Source of the DNA: FLUQ01 sp031551515
Lineage (GTDB): Bacteria > Desulfobacterota > Desulfovibrionia > Desulfovibrionales > Desulfovibrionaceae
DNA length: 64,000 nt
Direction of reading: 5' to 3'
Assembly: GCA_031551515.1 (NCBI GenBank)
Contig: JAVBNL010000040.1
Span: 62,001 to 126,000 of the forward strand
Part shown: one piece after another, positions 34,222 to 43,613 of the stretch
Position numbering within the stretch: the first letter of the stretch is position 1
Layout: each line of letters opens with the position of its first letter
Notes under the pieces: generated by a model
Database searches by the model: none
What the model saw: the letters and a program-made list of their open reading frames with translations, nothing else
Told to the model about the DNA's origin: nothing
Made by a program: the position numbers and the translations under genes

Positions 34222-35112
34222 TCAGCCCGCCGGCGCCACCGGGCCGGTGGTGATGACCCAGACGCTGGCTCCGTGGACGCGCACTTCGCGTATCCGCTTC
34301 ATTTCACCTCGCCGCCCCAGATCTGTCAGGGTTGCGGCAAGGCGGTCCAAATTCTGCCGCCATTCTTCCTGCCCGATAGACAGGATCAGGCGATTGCTGT
34401 CCAAAAAAACCTCGACCCCTCTGCCTGGGGATAACCGCACCAGCGAAACCGAGGCCATGCTTACCGCCAATCGCGCCCGCGACAGGCTTTCAATCAGTTC
34501 CGGCAGCCGGGCCGCCATATCTTCGGCGCCGGGTTCAATCTCCAACACGGGGAAGGAGGAAAACTTGCCCGAAGCAACAGCCGCAATGGGCTTGCCGTAC
34601 CCGTCGGCGTAATACACCGCGCCGCCCTGCTGCACCCAGAACCTGGGCTCTTTTTCCGTCAGCGTTATCGCAATGCCGTCCGGCAAGTTGCGCTTGACTG
34701 AAACGGAACTGACCCAGGCGTTGCGGGCCAGATTGCGCTCCATATCGTCAATGGAGACGGAAAGCGCGTTCATTCCCTGTTCGATCTCGACAATATCTAG
34801 AACTTCTCTAGAAGTTAACCTGAAATTGCCCTGAATTTCAATAGTTTTTATGGCAAAATATGGCGAAATCGTTAAATATCTGTACCCGTATAACAGCCCG
34901 AAACTGATCCCCCCCGCCAGCACAAGCGCCATCATAACCACGCCGGCCCAACTGACAGTAGAGAAAACTCCCCGCCAGGGCACGTGCGGCAAGCGTGGCA
35001 GACGCCACGGTTTGGCCGGCGCGCGATAGCGGTTGTTGCCAGCGCTTCGCTTGCGCGGTTCGGGTGCGCGTCGCGAAGGGTGCCCCCGCGACGAGCGGGA
35101 CATCAGGGCCAT
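34222..35112 (-). CDS. ftsQ: Cell division protein FtsQ
   Basis: A 296-residue single-pass membrane protein linking early and late division proteins in the periplasm. A basic, Arg/Pro-rich cytoplasmic tail (1-~50) precedes the transmembrane helix (~53-76). Then comes the POTRA domain (IKTIEIQGNFRLTSREVLDI ... GMNALSV) and the FtsQ beta domain with AWVSSVSVKRNLPDGIAITLTE. The first ATG (35112) overlaps the murB end by 10 bases and has GGAAG 7 bases upstream; a second in-frame ATG at 35103 forms a TGATG overlap and is the alternative. Confidence 0.92.
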   Translation of the reverse strand: MALMSRSSRGHPSRRAPEPRKRSAGNNRYRAPAKPWRLPRLPHVPWRGVFSTVSWAGVVMMALVLAGGISFGLLYGYRYLTISPYFAIKTIEIQGNFRLTSREVLDIVEIEQGMNALSVSIDDMERNLARNAWVSSVSVKRNLPDGIAITLTEKEPRFWVQQGGAVYYADGYGKPIAAVASGKFSSFPVLEIEPGAEDMAARLPELIESLSRARLAVSMASVSLVRLSPGRGVEVFLDSNRLILSIGQEEWRQNLDRLAATLTDLGRRGEMKRIREVRVHGASVWVITTGPVAPAG

Positions 35113-36008
35113 AACTGCACTTCCGTTTCCAGCGTGACGCCATGCCGCGCAAAAACGGCATCCTTTGCGCGCGCCAGCAATTCATGGGCGGCTTTCGCGC
35201 TGCCGCCACCTTCGTTGACCAAAAAGTTCGCATGCAGGCTTGAAAAGGCCATGCCGCCCAGCCGCGCGCCTTTCATGCCCGCTTCTTCCAGCAGCTTGCC
35301 CGCGCTCATGTCGGGCGAAGGGTTCTTGAACACGCAGCCCGCGCTTGCCGCCGTCACAGGCTGGCTGTACTGCTTGCGGGTCATGATCGCCCGCATCAAC
35401 GCGGCCACGCTGCCCGGCTCTTTGCGTTGCAGGCGCAAAGACGCCCCCAGCAGCATGAACCACGGCAGGCCGGGCACGTGCATGCTTCTGTATTCAATCT
35501 CCAGTTCATCACGAGGTACGGTGATGATGCCGCGCTCACGGGTCAGCAGCGTGACCGAAAGAAGCGCGTCGGCCATGCTCACGCCGTACGAACCGGCGTT
35601 CATGGCCAGAGAGCCGCCCACGGTGCCGGGTATGCCCGTTAGCCCCTCAAGCCCTGAAAGCCCCCGGTTCGCCAGGTACGAAAGCAGCACCGGCAGGCGC
35701 TGCCCGGCCTCGGCGTAAACGATTACGCTTGCGTCATCTTCCGCCGTGATGCGGCATTCATTCGTCATGGCGCAGCGCACCGTAACCAGCGGCAAATCTT
35801 CGTCGGCGGCCAGAATATTGCTGCCCGCGCCCAGACAAACCATGCGGCCGCCCAGGCGTTCGGCTTCTGCAAACAGCAGCGGCGCGGCCTCGTGATCTTT
35901 CAGGCGCAGCTCGGCCAAGACCCTGCCGCCCAGGCGCAACGTGGTGCGTTCCGCCATGCGGGGGGCGTTTTCGCCCTCAAGGATTTCAAGGCCGGGGTGC
36001 CGGTTCAT
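35103..36008 (-). CDS. murB: UDP-N-acetylenolpyruvoylglucosamine reductase MurB
   Basis: A 301-residue FAD enzyme that reduces UDP-GlcNAc-enolpyruvate to UDP-MurNAc with NADPH. LGAGSNIL and LTGIPGTVGGSLAMNAGSYG are the FAD-binding signatures; the length fits the shorter type II class. The usual catalytic Ser of the GSxFKNP motif is Cys here (SAGCVFKNP). The C-terminal Glu (LETEVQLWP) is conserved. Start at MNRHPG (36008) with GGAG/GAGG upstream is preferred to an upstream TTG at 36041 that would overlap murC. Confidence 0.95.
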   Translation of the reverse strand: MNRHPGLEILEGENAPRMAERTTLRLGGRVLAELRLKDHEAAPLLFAEAERLGGRMVCLGAGSNILAADEDLPLVTVRCAMTNECRITAEDDASVIVYAEAGQRLPVLLSYLANRGLSGLEGLTGIPGTVGGSLAMNAGSYGVSMADALLSVTLLTRERGIITVPRDELEIEYRSMHVPGLPWFMLLGASLRLQRKEPGSVAALMRAIMTRKQYSQPVTAASAGCVFKNPSPDMSAGKLLEEAGMKGARLGGMAFSSLHANFLVNEGGGSAKAAHELLARAKDAVFARHGVTLETEVQLWP

Positions 36009-36030
36009 GCCGCCTCGTTCTCCGCCGTTT

Positions 36031-37392
36031 TCAGGCGTCAAGCCACTTCTGGCCGATGGTCCAGATGTTGCCCGCGCCCAGAGTCAAAAAAAGATCACCG
36101 CTTTGCAGCGTTTCGGGCAGGGCCGCCGAAAGTTCCGCAAAATCTTGGAAATACCGCACTTCCGTTTTGGAAACCTGGCGTATTCCCTGGGCCAGGCTTT
36201 GCCCGCTCACGCCGGGAATGGGCGCTTCGGACGCGGGATAAATTTCGGTCAAGAGCAACTCGTCCACCGCTTCAAAGGCTTTGCAGAATTCACCGAACAA
36301 AGCTTGGGTCCGCGTGAACCGGTGGGGCTGAAAAGCCACTATCAAACGACGGTCGGGGTAGACCTGCCGCGCGGTTGCCAGGGTTGCCGCGATTTCCGCC
36401 GGGTGGTGCCCGTAATCGTCCACCACCACGACCCCGGCCCGTTCACCGCGCCGCTCGAAACGGCGGCCCACGCCGCGGACTTTGCTCAGGCCCTCAATGC
36501 AGGCCGAAACGGGGATATCCGCCTGCAAAGCCACGCCCACAGCGGCCAGGGCGTTCAGGATGTTGTGCTTGCCCGGCTGCGCCAAGGTAATGTTGCCCAG
36601 TTTGCAGCCTTTCAGGCGCACGATGAATTCGCTGGTTTCGGCGCAGCTGACGATTTCGGCCGTCAAATCGTTGCCCGGCGCGAAGCCGTAAGTCATGACC
36701 GGCCGGTTGATGCGTGGCAACAAACGGCGCACACCGGGGTCGTCGCCGCAGACCACGTTGATGCCGTAGAACGGCACCTTGTTCATGAACGAAATGAAAG
36801 AGGCGTCGATGGCTTCCTGGTCTTTGTAAAAATCCATGTGGTCCATATCCACGTTGGTCACCACGTTCATGATCGGGAAAAGGCACAGGAAAGAGCCGTC
36901 CGATTCATCGGCCTCGGCCACCAGATATTGCCCCGCGCCCAACCGGGCGTTGGCCCCGTAGGCGTTGAGGAGCCCGCCGATGATGACCGTGGCGTCAAGG
37001 CCCGCTTCGTCAAAAATGGCCGCGGTAAACGAAGTGGTCGTGGTTTTGCCGTGGGTGCCCGCAATGGCGATGCCCGTGCGCAGGCGCATCAGTTCCGCCA
37101 GCATCTCGGCGCGGGGAATGACCGGTATGCCCTGTTCACGCGCGGCCGCGACTTCCGGGTTGTCTTCTTTGACCGCCGTGGATTTGACCAGCACGTGCGC
37201 CCCGGCGAGATTTTTGGCCGCATGCCCGATGCCCACCACCGCGCCCAGCTCGCGCAGGCGTTTGACCGCCGCGCTTTCAGCCATGTCTGAACCGTGCACT
37301 TCATAGCCAAGGTTCAGCAGCACTTCAGCGATGCCGCTCATGCCCGCGCCGCCTATGCCCACCATGTGTATTCTGCGTATTCTGCTGTGCAT
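36031..37392 (-). CDS. murC: UDP-N-acetylmuramate--L-alanine ligase MurC
   Basis: A 453-residue cytoplasmic Mur ligase that adds L-Ala to UDP-MurNAc with ATP. The N-terminal Rossmann part has MVGIGGAGMSGIAEVLLNLG; the ATPase P-loop is IAGTHGKTTTTSF; the central Mur domain has VAEADESDGSFL and VVTNVDMDHMDFY; the C-terminal domain has DDYGHHPAEIAATL. All Mur motifs are intact. CAGGA lies before the ATG. It sits between murG and murB. Confidence 0.97.
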   Translation of the reverse strand: MHSRIRRIHMVGIGGAGMSGIAEVLLNLGYEVHGSDMAESAAVKRLRELGAVVGIGHAAKNLAGAHVLVKSTAVKEDNPEVAAAREQGIPVIPRAEMLAELMRLRTGIAIAGTHGKTTTTSFTAAIFDEAGLDATVIIGGLLNAYGANARLGAGQYLVAEADESDGSFLCLFPIMNVVTNVDMDHMDFYKDQEAIDASFISFMNKVPFYGINVVCGDDPGVRRLLPRINRPVMTYGFAPGNDLTAEIVSCAETSEFIVRLKGCKLGNITLAQPGKHNILNALAAVGVALQADIPVSACIEGLSKVRGVGRRFERRGERAGVVVVDDYGHHPAEIAATLATARQVYPDRRLIVAFQPHRFTRTQALFGEFCKAFEAVDELLLTEIYPASEAPIPGVSGQSLAQGIRQVSKTEVRYFQDFAELSAALPETLQSGDLFLTLGAGNIWTIGQKWLDA

Positions 37393-37414
37393 ATGTTTTC
37401 CTGTCGCTTCGGCG

Positions 37415-38548
37415 CTATTCGCCGATCATTCTTTCCAACTCGTCCACCAGCGCGGCGGCCGCATAGGGTTTAGCCAGTTTGCGCATGGCCGCGCTCATGG
37501 CCGCCAGCGTTGAAGGATCATCCAGAAGAGCGCAAATTCTTTGCCCCAGTACGGCCGCGCCATCAGCATCCGGGCCGAGCTTCGACTGCGGCAACAGTTC
37601 CGCCGCGCCCGCATCCGCCAGTTGCCGGGCGTGTTTGGTCTGATGGTCGTGCGTCGCCGCCGGAAACGGTATGAACAGCGCGGGCAGCCCGGCCGCCGTC
37701 AGCTCCGCAATGGTCGTGGCCCCGGCCCGGCAGACCGCAAGATCGGCCCAGCGGTAAGCGGCCGCCATGTCGTGAATGAAGGGATCGGCCCGCAGCGCTT
37801 CGTTGCCCGTGGCGGCAACGCCCACCCCGGCCACCTTGCTGCCCGCCATGCGGTAGGCTTCGCGCACGCGGGGCGCATCAGAAGCCCCGGCCTGATGCCA
37901 CAGGATGACGTTGGCATCCAGCAGCGTTTCCAGGTTGGCGATAATGGCGTCGTTAATGGCTTTCGCCCCCTGGCTGCCGCCCAAAACCAGCACGTTGCGG
38001 CCGGGGGCTCTTTCTTCACGCCCACCTTCCGCAGCCAGGGCGGCGATGGACGCGCGGATGGGGTTGCCGGTCAGCAGCGTTTTTTCTTTCAAAAAACAGC
38101 CTTTATCGTCGGGCAGCGAGATAAAGACCCGGTCCGCCTTTTTGGCCAGCAGCCGGTTGGCCAGACCCGGGAAACTGTTCTGCTCGTGCACGGCGGTGGG
38201 CACGCCGCACCAGCGCGCGGCGGTGACGGCGGCATAGGCCGCGTACCCGCCGAAACCGACCACGATTTGCGGTTTCGTGCGGCGCATGATGGCTTTGGCG
38301 GTGGCAAGGCCGCGCAGCATGCCAAGGCCCGCGCCGATCATCTTCAGCCCCCGGCCCAAAAAGCCGCGTACCGGCAACCCGTAAAATTCCAGCCCCGCCT
38401 GAGCGGCCAGATCGCCTTCGGGACCGTATTTGCCGCCCACGAAGAGGATGGAGGCTTCCGGGCAGCGGCGGCGTATTTCTTCCGCCACGGCAAGCGCGGG
38501 AAAAATATGCCCGCCCGTGCCCCCGGTGGTCAGGATGATGCGCTTCAT
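37415..38548 (-). CDS. murG: Lipid II synthase MurG (GlcNAc transferase)
   Basis: A 377-residue GT28-family glycosyltransferase at the inner face of the membrane that transfers GlcNAc to lipid I. TTGGTGGHIFPALAVAEE at the start is the first glycine loop; GFGGYAAYAAVTAARWCGVP and HEQNSFPGLANR follow; LVLGGSQGAKAIND starts the C-terminal half; CRAGATTIAELTAAGLPALF and PFPAATHDHQTKHA bind the nucleotide sugar. The start at 38548 follows GGGAGAG and overlaps the ftsW stop by 4 bases (ATGA). Confidence 0.97.
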   Translation of the reverse strand: MKRIILTTGGTGGHIFPALAVAEEIRRRCPEASILFVGGKYGPEGDLAAQAGLEFYGLPVRGFLGRGLKMIGAGLGMLRGLATAKAIMRRTKPQIVVGFGGYAAYAAVTAARWCGVPTAVHEQNSFPGLANRLLAKKADRVFISLPDDKGCFLKEKTLLTGNPIRASIAALAAEGGREERAPGRNVLVLGGSQGAKAINDAIIANLETLLDANVILWHQAGASDAPRVREAYRMAGSKVAGVGVAATGNEALRADPFIHDMAAAYRWADLAVCRAGATTIAELTAAGLPALFIPFPAATHDHQTKHARQLADAGAAELLPQSKLGPDADGAAVLGQRICALLDDPSTLAAMSAAMRKLAKPYAAAALVDELERMIGE

Positions 38549-39666
38549 TGCTCTCTCCCGGCGGTTCGCGAAAGATTGAGCAGCAGCCCGACGCAAATCA
38601 ACGTCGCCAGCAAACTACTACCGCCGTAACTGAAAAATGGCATTGGCAGCCCTTTGGGCGGGGCCACGCCCATGACCACGGCCATGTTCAGCACCATGGA
38701 CAGGCCGAGAATCAACGTAATCCCGTAAGCCGTCAGCCGGTCGCGCAAGTCGCGCTGCATGAACGCCACCCGCATGGCCCGCCAGAAAAACAGCCCCAAA
38801 AGCGCGAAGATCAGCGTCATGCCGATGAAGCCCAACTCTTCGCCCACGATGGCCATGATGAAATCGGTGTGCGCGTCCGGCAGGAAGAAAAGCTTCTGCC
38901 GGCTGTCGCCCAGGCCCGCACCCCACAGGCCGCCGGAGCCCAGCGCATAGAGGGACTGCACCAGCTGATAGCCCTCGTCCCGGGCCACGCTGAAGGGGTC
39001 TAAAAACGCCAGGATGCGGCGAAAGCGGTAGGAAGCGTGCATGACCAGCAAGAACGCGCCGCCGCAAGCCAGCAGAGCGGAAATGACCAGATAGATGAGG
39101 CGCGTGCCCCCGGCCAGGCACATGAAAAAGAGCAACAGGGACAGCACTGCCGCGCCGCCGAAATCCGGCTGGCGCAGCAGCAGCGCGCAGAAAAGCCCGG
39201 TCACGGCGAAGGGCGGAATGACCCCCCGGCTGAAGGTCTTGATGATATCCTGCTTGGTGCTCATGAAATAGGCCAGATACATGACCAGCGCGATCTTGGC
39301 GAATTCCATGGGCTGAATGCTGAAGGGGCCCAGGTTCAGCCAGCGGCTGGCGCCTTTGACCTTGGCGGCGAACGGGGTCAGGGTCAGCACCAGCATGGCC
39401 AGAACCACCAGCAGCGCCGGATATTGCAAGCGGTACAGCAAAGAACGCGGCATGGCCCAGGCCAGCACCATGGCCCCCAGCCCGGCGAAAGCGAACAGCA
39501 GCTGGCGCTTGAAAAAGTAGAGCGGATCCGAATACATCTTGTCCGCCACGATGGCGCTGGCCGAAAGCAGAACCATCAGCCCGAAGCACAGCAGCAGCAA
39601 GGCGAAACCAAGCAACCACCAGTCGGGCTGGCTCACGCGGGTATTGGCGGCAACTCCTAAGCGCAT
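38545..39666 (-). CDS. ftsW: Septal peptidoglycan polymerase FtsW
   Basis: A 373-residue SEDS-family membrane protein with ten hydrophobic helices. It is the glycosyltransferase of septal wall synthesis and works with the class B PBP FtsI. Characteristic are GASRWLNLGPFSIQPMEFAK (loop after helix 4), the QPDFGGAAVLSLLLFFMCLA segment with the catalytic Asp, and the C-terminal PPKGLPMPFFSYGGSSLLA motif. Overlaps murG by 4 bases; murD ends 8 bases upstream. Confidence 0.97.
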   Translation of the reverse strand: MRLGVAANTRVSQPDWWLLGFALLLLCFGLMVLLSASAIVADKMYSDPLYFFKRQLLFAFAGLGAMVLAWAMPRSLLYRLQYPALLVVLAMLVLTLTPFAAKVKGASRWLNLGPFSIQPMEFAKIALVMYLAYFMSTKQDIIKTFSRGVIPPFAVTGLFCALLLRQPDFGGAAVLSLLLFFMCLAGGTRLIYLVISALLACGGAFLLVMHASYRFRRILAFLDPFSVARDEGYQLVQSLYALGSGGLWGAGLGDSRQKLFFLPDAHTDFIMAIVGEELGFIGMTLIFALLGLFFWRAMRVAFMQRDLRDRLTAYGITLILGLSMVLNMAVVMGVAPPKGLPMPFFSYGGSSLLATLICVGLLLNLSRTAGREQ

Positions 39667-39674
39667 AAGGGTAC

Positions 39675-40967
39675 CTACTGCAACAGCCGGGCGATACGGC
39701 GAAAATCCTCGCCCCGCTCTTTGTAGTTCGCATACGAATCAAAACTGGACGTGGCCGGGGCCAAAAGCAGCACGTCGCCGGTTTTCGCCATGCCCCTGGT
39801 GTGTCGCATGGCCTCTTCCAGCGTGGGAAACCAGTGCAGAGGCACGACCCCTTGCCAGGCCTTGGTGAAAATATCCTGGCTGGCGCCGAACAGGCCCACG
39901 GCCTTGATCTTTTCACGCAGCAGGGGGATCAGGCTTTCCAAATCGCCCCCTTTGAACACGCCCCCGGCCAGCAGAAAGGTCGGCCGGGTCATGCTTTCAA
40001 GCGCGACAGCCAGCGCGCTGGCCGTGGTGCACTTGGAATCGTTGATGTAGGCAACGCCGTTCCATTCGCCCACCAGCTCAAGCCGGTTAGGCAGCGGTTT
40101 GAACGCCGCCGCCGCGGCCGTCGCCTCTTCAAGAGTCACGCCGAACTCGCGGCAGGCGATGTAGGCGGCTTCCAGATTGGCCTGGTTGTGTTTGCCGATA
40201 AGCGGCGTCGCGGGGAAGCGGTTCTCTTCCGTAAAATAGGCGACGCGGGCTTTCAGCTTGTGCGCGGCCGCTTCCTCTTTCAGCCCGAGGCCGAAAAGAG
40301 CCAGGTCTTTGGCCCCCTGGCGGGCGAAAAGGTTGAATTTCGCTTCGACGTATTCGTTCATGTCCGCGTGCTGATCCAGGTGGTTGGGGCTGATGTTCAA
40401 GAGCACCCCCACCCGGGGGTGAAACGTGTCGCAGCCCATGAGCTGGAAGCTGCTGACTTCAAGCACCAGCACGTCGGCCTCTTCCTCACCCAGTACATAT
40501 TCCGAAAGGGGCGTACCTATGTTGCCGCCCAGAAAAACCTTTTTGCCCGCGGCGCGCAGCATGGCCGCGCACAGGCTGACGGTGGTCGTCTTGCCCGACG
40601 TGCCGGTCACGGCCAGAATCGGTGTGTCAGTGAAGCGCGAGGCCAACTCCAGCTCCGCCATCACGGGTATGCCGGTGCCCGCCAAAAGCGGCCGCAGCAC
40701 GGTGAAAGGCACGCCGGGACTGGGCACAACCAGGCTTACACCCTGAAAATGTTCGCTCTTGTGCGGTCCGGTTATGATTTCATAGCCCAGCTCTTTCGCC
40801 GTGGCGAAAAGATCCGGGCTGATCTGGTCCGGGTTGCGTTCCAAAAGGCGCACGCGCGCGCCCAGCTTGTGCAGCAGACGCGCCGCCGCTTCGCCGGATG
40901 TGCCCGCGCCGATCACGGCGACCAAGTCGCCCGCCTTCACCGGATTTGCCTTGTCCACGCACCGCAT
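39675..40967 (-). CDS. murD: UDP-N-acetylmuramoylalanine--D-glutamate ligase MurD
   Basis: A 430-residue Mur ligase that adds D-Glu to UDP-MurNAc-L-Ala. Seen are AVIGAGTSGEAAARLLHKLG near the N-terminus, PSPGVPF, the P-loop VTGTSGKTTTVSLCAAML, EVSSFQLMG, LNISPNHLDQHADMNEYVEA and INDSKCTTASALAVALES. These match the family in order and spacing. The ATG at 40967 has AGGGA upstream. A 100-base gap with no gene separates it from mraY. Confidence 0.96.
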   Translation of the reverse strand: MRCVDKANPVKAGDLVAVIGAGTSGEAAARLLHKLGARVRLLERNPDQISPDLFATAKELGYEIITGPHKSEHFQGVSLVVPSPGVPFTVLRPLLAGTGIPVMAELELASRFTDTPILAVTGTSGKTTTVSLCAAMLRAAGKKVFLGGNIGTPLSEYVLGEEEADVLVLEVSSFQLMGCDTFHPRVGVLLNISPNHLDQHADMNEYVEAKFNLFARQGAKDLALFGLGLKEEAAAHKLKARVAYFTEENRFPATPLIGKHNQANLEAAYIACREFGVTLEEATAAAAAFKPLPNRLELVGEWNGVAYINDSKCTTASALAVALESMTRPTFLLAGGVFKGGDLESLIPLLREKIKAVGLFGASQDIFTKAWQGVVPLHWFPTLEEAMRHTRGMAKTGDVLLLAPATSSFDSYANYKERGEDFRRIARLLQ

Positions 40968-41068
40968 ACTTTTTCCCTACAGTTTTTGTCGCTATGAAGA
41001 TTTTTACTCGCTGCCGAGAAAGAAAGGTTTTTTAACGCGGGCAGCGGGCAAAAAGACCATAGCGACCC

Positions 41069-42205
41069 CTAGCGCAATTTCAGCACCGACAGCGCCGCCA
41101 AACCCAGCAGCACCGACGTTATCCAAAACCGGATAATAATTTTCGATTCCGGTATGCCTTTGAGTTCAAAATGGTGATGCAGCGGGGCCATGCGGAAAAT
41201 GCGCTTGCCGCCGCTCATCTTGAAGTAACCCACTTGCAAAATCACGGAGAGCGTCTCCACGACGAAGAGGCCGCCCACCACCAGCAAAATCAGCTCCTGC
41301 TTGCAGAGCACGGCCAGAAAACCCAGAGCTCCGCCCAGCGAAAGCGAACCCACGTCGCCCATGAAGACCTGGGCGGGATAGGCGTTGTACCAAAGGAACC
41401 CAAGCCCAGCGCCGATCAGCGCCCCGCAGAAGACGGTGACTTCACCAATGCCGGGCACGTAAGGCAGTTGCAGATAGCCCGCTATCTGCACGTTACCCGC
41501 GACGTAGATGAAGATGGCGAAACAGATGCCCGCCACGATGGTCGGCCCGATGGCCAGGCCGTCCAGCCCGTCGGTCAGGTTAACCCCGTTGGACGACCCC
41601 AAAAGAACCACCAGAGCGAAAGGCAGATAAAACCAGCCCAGGTCGGGCACCACGTTTTTAAAGAAAGGCACGGCCAGCTGCGTGAATTTGAGCAGTTTGC
41701 GCGCTTCGGGGTCCAGGTCGGTGCGGCTTTGATAGGCCGTCCAGATTTCGGTGCGCACGTCATACAGCAGCGCAAGGGCGATGATGGCCACCGCGACGAG
41801 CCCCGCCATCTTGGCCCGGGCCGAAAGGCCTTTGTTGTTGCGGCGCAGCACCTTCAGGTAGTCGTCCAAAAACCCTACGGCGCCGAAGCCGACATAAACC
41901 AGCAGGATCAGCCAGATGTGCGGGTTGCGCAAATCGGCCCACAGCAGCACGCTGACGACCAGGGAAAAACCGATGAACAGCCCGCCCATGGTCGGGGTGC
42001 CGGTCTTCTCAAGATGGGCTTTGACGTCTTCGTGAATATACTGCCCGAATTTGATGCGCTTGAGCAGGCGGATGAAGGCCGGGCCGATGACGATGGAAAT
42101 GATCAGCGCGGTCAAAAGCGCCCACACCGACCGGAAGGTGATGTACCGAAAGACGTTGAAAACGCTGTAATCAGCGCTGAGCGGGTAAAGCAGACTATAC
42201 AGCAT
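41069..42205 (-). CDS. mraY: Phospho-MurNAc-pentapeptide transferase MraY
   Basis: A 378-residue inner-membrane enzyme that makes lipid I from UDP-MurNAc-pentapeptide and undecaprenyl phosphate. Ten helices are visible with the motifs KTGTPTMGGLFI, GFLDDYLKVLRRNNKGL (Asp-Asp), NLTDGLDGLAIGP (catalytic Asp) and MAPLHHHFELKG. The start at 42205 (MLYSLLYPLSADYSVFNVFR) is the family start and overlaps the murF end by 11 bases; the G-rich end of murF gives the ribosome site. Confidence 0.97.
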   Translation of the reverse strand: MLYSLLYPLSADYSVFNVFRYITFRSVWALLTALIISIVIGPAFIRLLKRIKFGQYIHEDVKAHLEKTGTPTMGGLFIGFSLVVSVLLWADLRNPHIWLILLVYVGFGAVGFLDDYLKVLRRNNKGLSARAKMAGLVAVAIIALALLYDVRTEIWTAYQSRTDLDPEARKLLKFTQLAVPFFKNVVPDLGWFYLPFALVVLLGSSNGVNLTDGLDGLAIGPTIVAGICFAIFIYVAGNVQIAGYLQLPYVPGIGEVTVFCGALIGAGLGFLWYNAYPAQVFMGDVGSLSLGGALGFLAVLCKQELILLVVGGLFVVETLSVILQVGYFKMSGGKRIFRMAPLHHHFELKGIPESKIIIRFWITSVLLGLAALSVLKLR

Positions 42206-43613
42206 TGTCCCCCCCCGCCGCCCCGGCCATTTCTTTGAATATGTCCACCAGGGTCTCCAGTTTGTTGCTTCGTGAACCTTTGAACAGCGCCACCCCGGCC
42301 TGAGAAAAAACGGGGGCCACGGCCGCCTTGAAAGCTTGCGCATCGGCCACCGGCGTAAAGGGCCCCGCATAACCGCCCCGGCGCAGCCCCTCTCTGACCG
42401 CCTCCGCCTGACCGCCCTTCCAGATGACCGCAAGGGGGGCAAGGCCCGCTATCTTCAGGCCCAAATTTTCATGATGTTCAGCGCTTTCCGGCCCCAACTC
42501 GCCCATTTCCCCGAGCACCAGCAGCAGTTTCGCGCCGGCGTGGGTTGCCCTGCCCGCCGCCGCTTCCAGCATGCGTTCCATGGACAGAGGGTTGGCGTTA
42601 TAGCTGTCGTCAATCAGCACGGCATTGCCGCAACGCTGCACGTGGTAACGCTGCGCGGGCAGCTTCGCTTTAGCCAGCCCGGCGCGGATTTCCGCCGCGC
42701 CAAGCCCCAGCGTGTGCGCGGCGGCGGCCACGGCCGCCACGTTTTCGCAGCCGAATTCGCCCTGAAAAGGCGCCGCCACCTCAAGCGTTTCGCCCGCCAG
42801 ATGCAGGCGGAAACCGCCGGCAAGGTCAGAGACCGGCCCGAGGTATTCCGCCCGGTAGGGGGCGGACGCATTGCGCGCCGCGAAAAGAACCAAGGAAGTC
42901 TTGTGTGCCGCCGCTTCGCGGGCCAGGCCCGGGTAATCCGCGCTGACCACTGCCTGCCCTTCCGGCGTCACATAGGCCAGGAGGCGGCTTTTGTAATAGG
43001 CCGTGCCCTTGTCGCCCAACTCCTGCGTGTGCCCCGCGCCCGCGTTGATAATCAGCGCTAGATCGGGCCGCAGGATCAGGCCCAGTTCATCCATGTCGTG
43101 CGGCTGGCTGATGCCCGCTTCCATAACCCAGAACGCGGCGGACGGGTCGGCGTTGAGCATGCTCAGCGGCAGCCCGATCTGGTTGTTCAGATTCATGGGG
43201 GTCTTTTCCGTGGGGCCGCGCTCGGCCAAAACCGCCGCCAACGTCTCTTTGACCGAGGTCTTGCCCGAAGTGCCGGTTACCCCGACCACCACGGCGGAAG
43301 CGGTGTCGCGATGGCAGGCGGCCAGCCGGGCAAGCGCTGCGGCCGGGTCCGGCACCAGCAAGAGGGGCACGGGAGGCCTGCCGCTGAAGGGGTCGCGGGC
43401 CGCGATGATGACGGCGGCGCCCTTTTCAACAGCGGCAAGGGCGAAATCGTGCCCGTCGGCCCTTTCCCCCACCAGGCAGAAAAATATGTCGCCTTGTTTC
43501 ACCGTGCGGCTGTCCATGCTCGCTCCGGCGGGCGCGAACGCGGCCTGATCCGGGCTGAAAAAACCCGATGCAAGGCCGAGGCAACGGCATATGTCACGCA
43601 AGGTCATGCGCAT
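42195..43613 (-). CDS. murF: UDP-MurNAc-tripeptide--D-Ala-D-Ala ligase MurF
   Basis: A 472-residue Mur ligase that adds the D-Ala-D-Ala dipeptide, completing the pentapeptide. Domain 1 has SMDSRTVKQGDIFFCLVGE; the ATP site is GVTGTSGKTSVKETLAAVL; MNLNNQIGLPLSML and VMEAGISQPHDMDEL follow; the C-terminal half has IDDSYNANPLSMERMLEAA and LVLGEMGELG. The start overlaps the murE end by 10 bases. The D-Ala-D-Ala ligase gene itself is not in this cluster. Confidence 0.97.
   Translation of the reverse strand: MRMTLRDICRCLGLASGFFSPDQAAFAPAGASMDSRTVKQGDIFFCLVGERADGHDFALAAVEKGAAVIIAARDPFSGRPPVPLLLVPDPAAALARLAACHRDTASAVVVGVTGTSGKTSVKETLAAVLAERGPTEKTPMNLNNQIGLPLSMLNADPSAAFWVMEAGISQPHDMDELGLILRPDLALIINAGAGHTQELGDKGTAYYKSRLLAYVTPEGQAVVSADYPGLAREAAAHKTSLVLFAARNASAPYRAEYLGPVSDLAGGFRLHLAGETLEVAAPFQGEFGCENVAAVAAAAHTLGLGAAEIRAGLAKAKLPAQRYHVQRCGNAVLIDDSYNANPLSMERMLEAAAGRATHAGAKLLLVLGEMGELGPESAEHHENLGLKIAGLAPLAVIWKGGQAEAVREGLRRGGYAGPFTPVADAQAFKAAVAPVFSQAGVALFKGSRSNKLETLVDIFKEMAGAAGGDNAV

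Noticed and set aside
35941..38629. Long plus-strand open frames opposite murC and murG
   Set aside because: Both are antisense to complete Mur enzymes and contain His/Gly/Arg-rich sequence without motifs.
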